A DNA stretch of 32,791 bases from Rhizophagus sp. LPA8_4_AMF (Eukaryota > Glomeromycota > Glomeromycetes > Glomerales > Glomeraceae): assembly GCA_021464525.1 (NCBI GenBank), contig JADRCO010000483.1:1-32791 (forward strand). The letters are read 5' to 3'. This document shows positions 32,594-32,791 of the stretch, in pieces. Below the pieces are notes generated by a model. The model was not told where the DNA came from. It saw only the letters and a program-made list of their open reading frames with translations, and ran no database searches. Positions within the stretch are counted from its first letter, which is position 1; each line of letters starts with the position of its first letter. Position numbers and translations under genes: made by a program.

Positions 32594-32640
32594 TAGCCCT
32601 GTTCATTTCCGGTCGGTCGTATTTTTCGGTCGGATTTTGT
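32594..32640 (+). mobile_element. Transposon-end-like sequence matching the MITE terminus
   Basis: TAGCCCTGTTCA at 32594-32605 is identical over 12 bp to the inward-read right end of the MITE in gene B, including the TA. It continues into CCGGTCGGTCG and CGGTCGG direct repeats. It lies about 150 bp before an ORF that runs off the window, which is where the 5' end of an autonomous element would be expected. Confidence 0.45.
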
Positions 32641-32747
32641 TGTACAAAAATTATCCAATAAAATATTTTTATTTTCGATCGCAATTGAACTGCTTTAGAT
32701 TGAAATTTAGTTCGAACTTGCTATATTGATATATTTTTTTTTCTTAA

Positions 32748-32791
32748 ATGTCACGTAAACGCAAAGAATTACAGCAAGTAATAGAAGAAAA
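32748..32791 (+). CDS. Partial ORF at right window edge (5' end only)
   Basis: ATG followed by 13 further codons (MSRKRKELQQVIEE) to the window end, with no stop. The very basic start followed by a helical stretch would suit a DNA-binding protein such as a transposase, and the transposon-end motif 150 bp upstream fits that, but 14 residues cannot identify it. Confidence 0.35.
   Translation, partial: MSRKRKELQQVIEE

Overview
The window looks like nuclear DNA of a filamentous fungus, most likely an arbuscular mycorrhizal fungus of the Rhizophagus type. It is very AT-rich, with long homopolymer runs, poly-Asn/Gln coding tracts, many 70-160 bp GT..AG introns with CTAAC/CTGAC-like branch sites, and clustered lineage-specific paralogues. 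The species call is an inference from style; no species marker is present.

Layout. 1-3450: repeat-rich AT DNA with a possible DNA-transposon end and a degenerate tandem repeat. 3454-7139 (+): a ten-exon WW-WW-MyTH4-RhoGAP protein with the architecture of ARHGAP39/Vilse. 7140-11565: mostly non-coding, with a cluster of palindromes and a minisatellite. 11566-16565 (+): three tandem three-exon paralogues with a NYN (PIN-like nuclease) domain and a conserved C-terminal domain. 16758-18871 (-): an acyl-CoA (methylcrotonoyl-type) carboxyltransferase beta subunit in six exons, ending in Ser-Arg-Met. 19656-20812 (-): a CCC1/VIT1 vacuolar iron/manganese transporter in six exons. 22161-23931 (-) and 28711-30524 (-): two intact eight-exon paralogues of an unrecognised two-membrane-span protein family. 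A decayed copy lies between them and a further exon relic beyond them. The right edge holds a transposon-end-like motif and the first 14 codons of an unfinished ORF.

The housekeeping-type genes (RhoGAP for actin/polarity signalling, carboxyltransferase for branched acyl-CoA metabolism, vacuolar metal storage) show no functional link to each other. The two expanded families look like local birth-and-death evolution. The NYN cluster grew by tandem duplication of about 1.8-2.2 kb units that carried a conserved upstream element. The two-span family keeps the same exon phases, including a 10-nt microexon, while its C-terminal tails diverge through Asn/Ser microsatellites. These two clusters are the best candidates for undescribed biology here.

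All gene models were spliced by hand from reading frame, splice consensus and paralogue comparison. No transcript data or database search was available.
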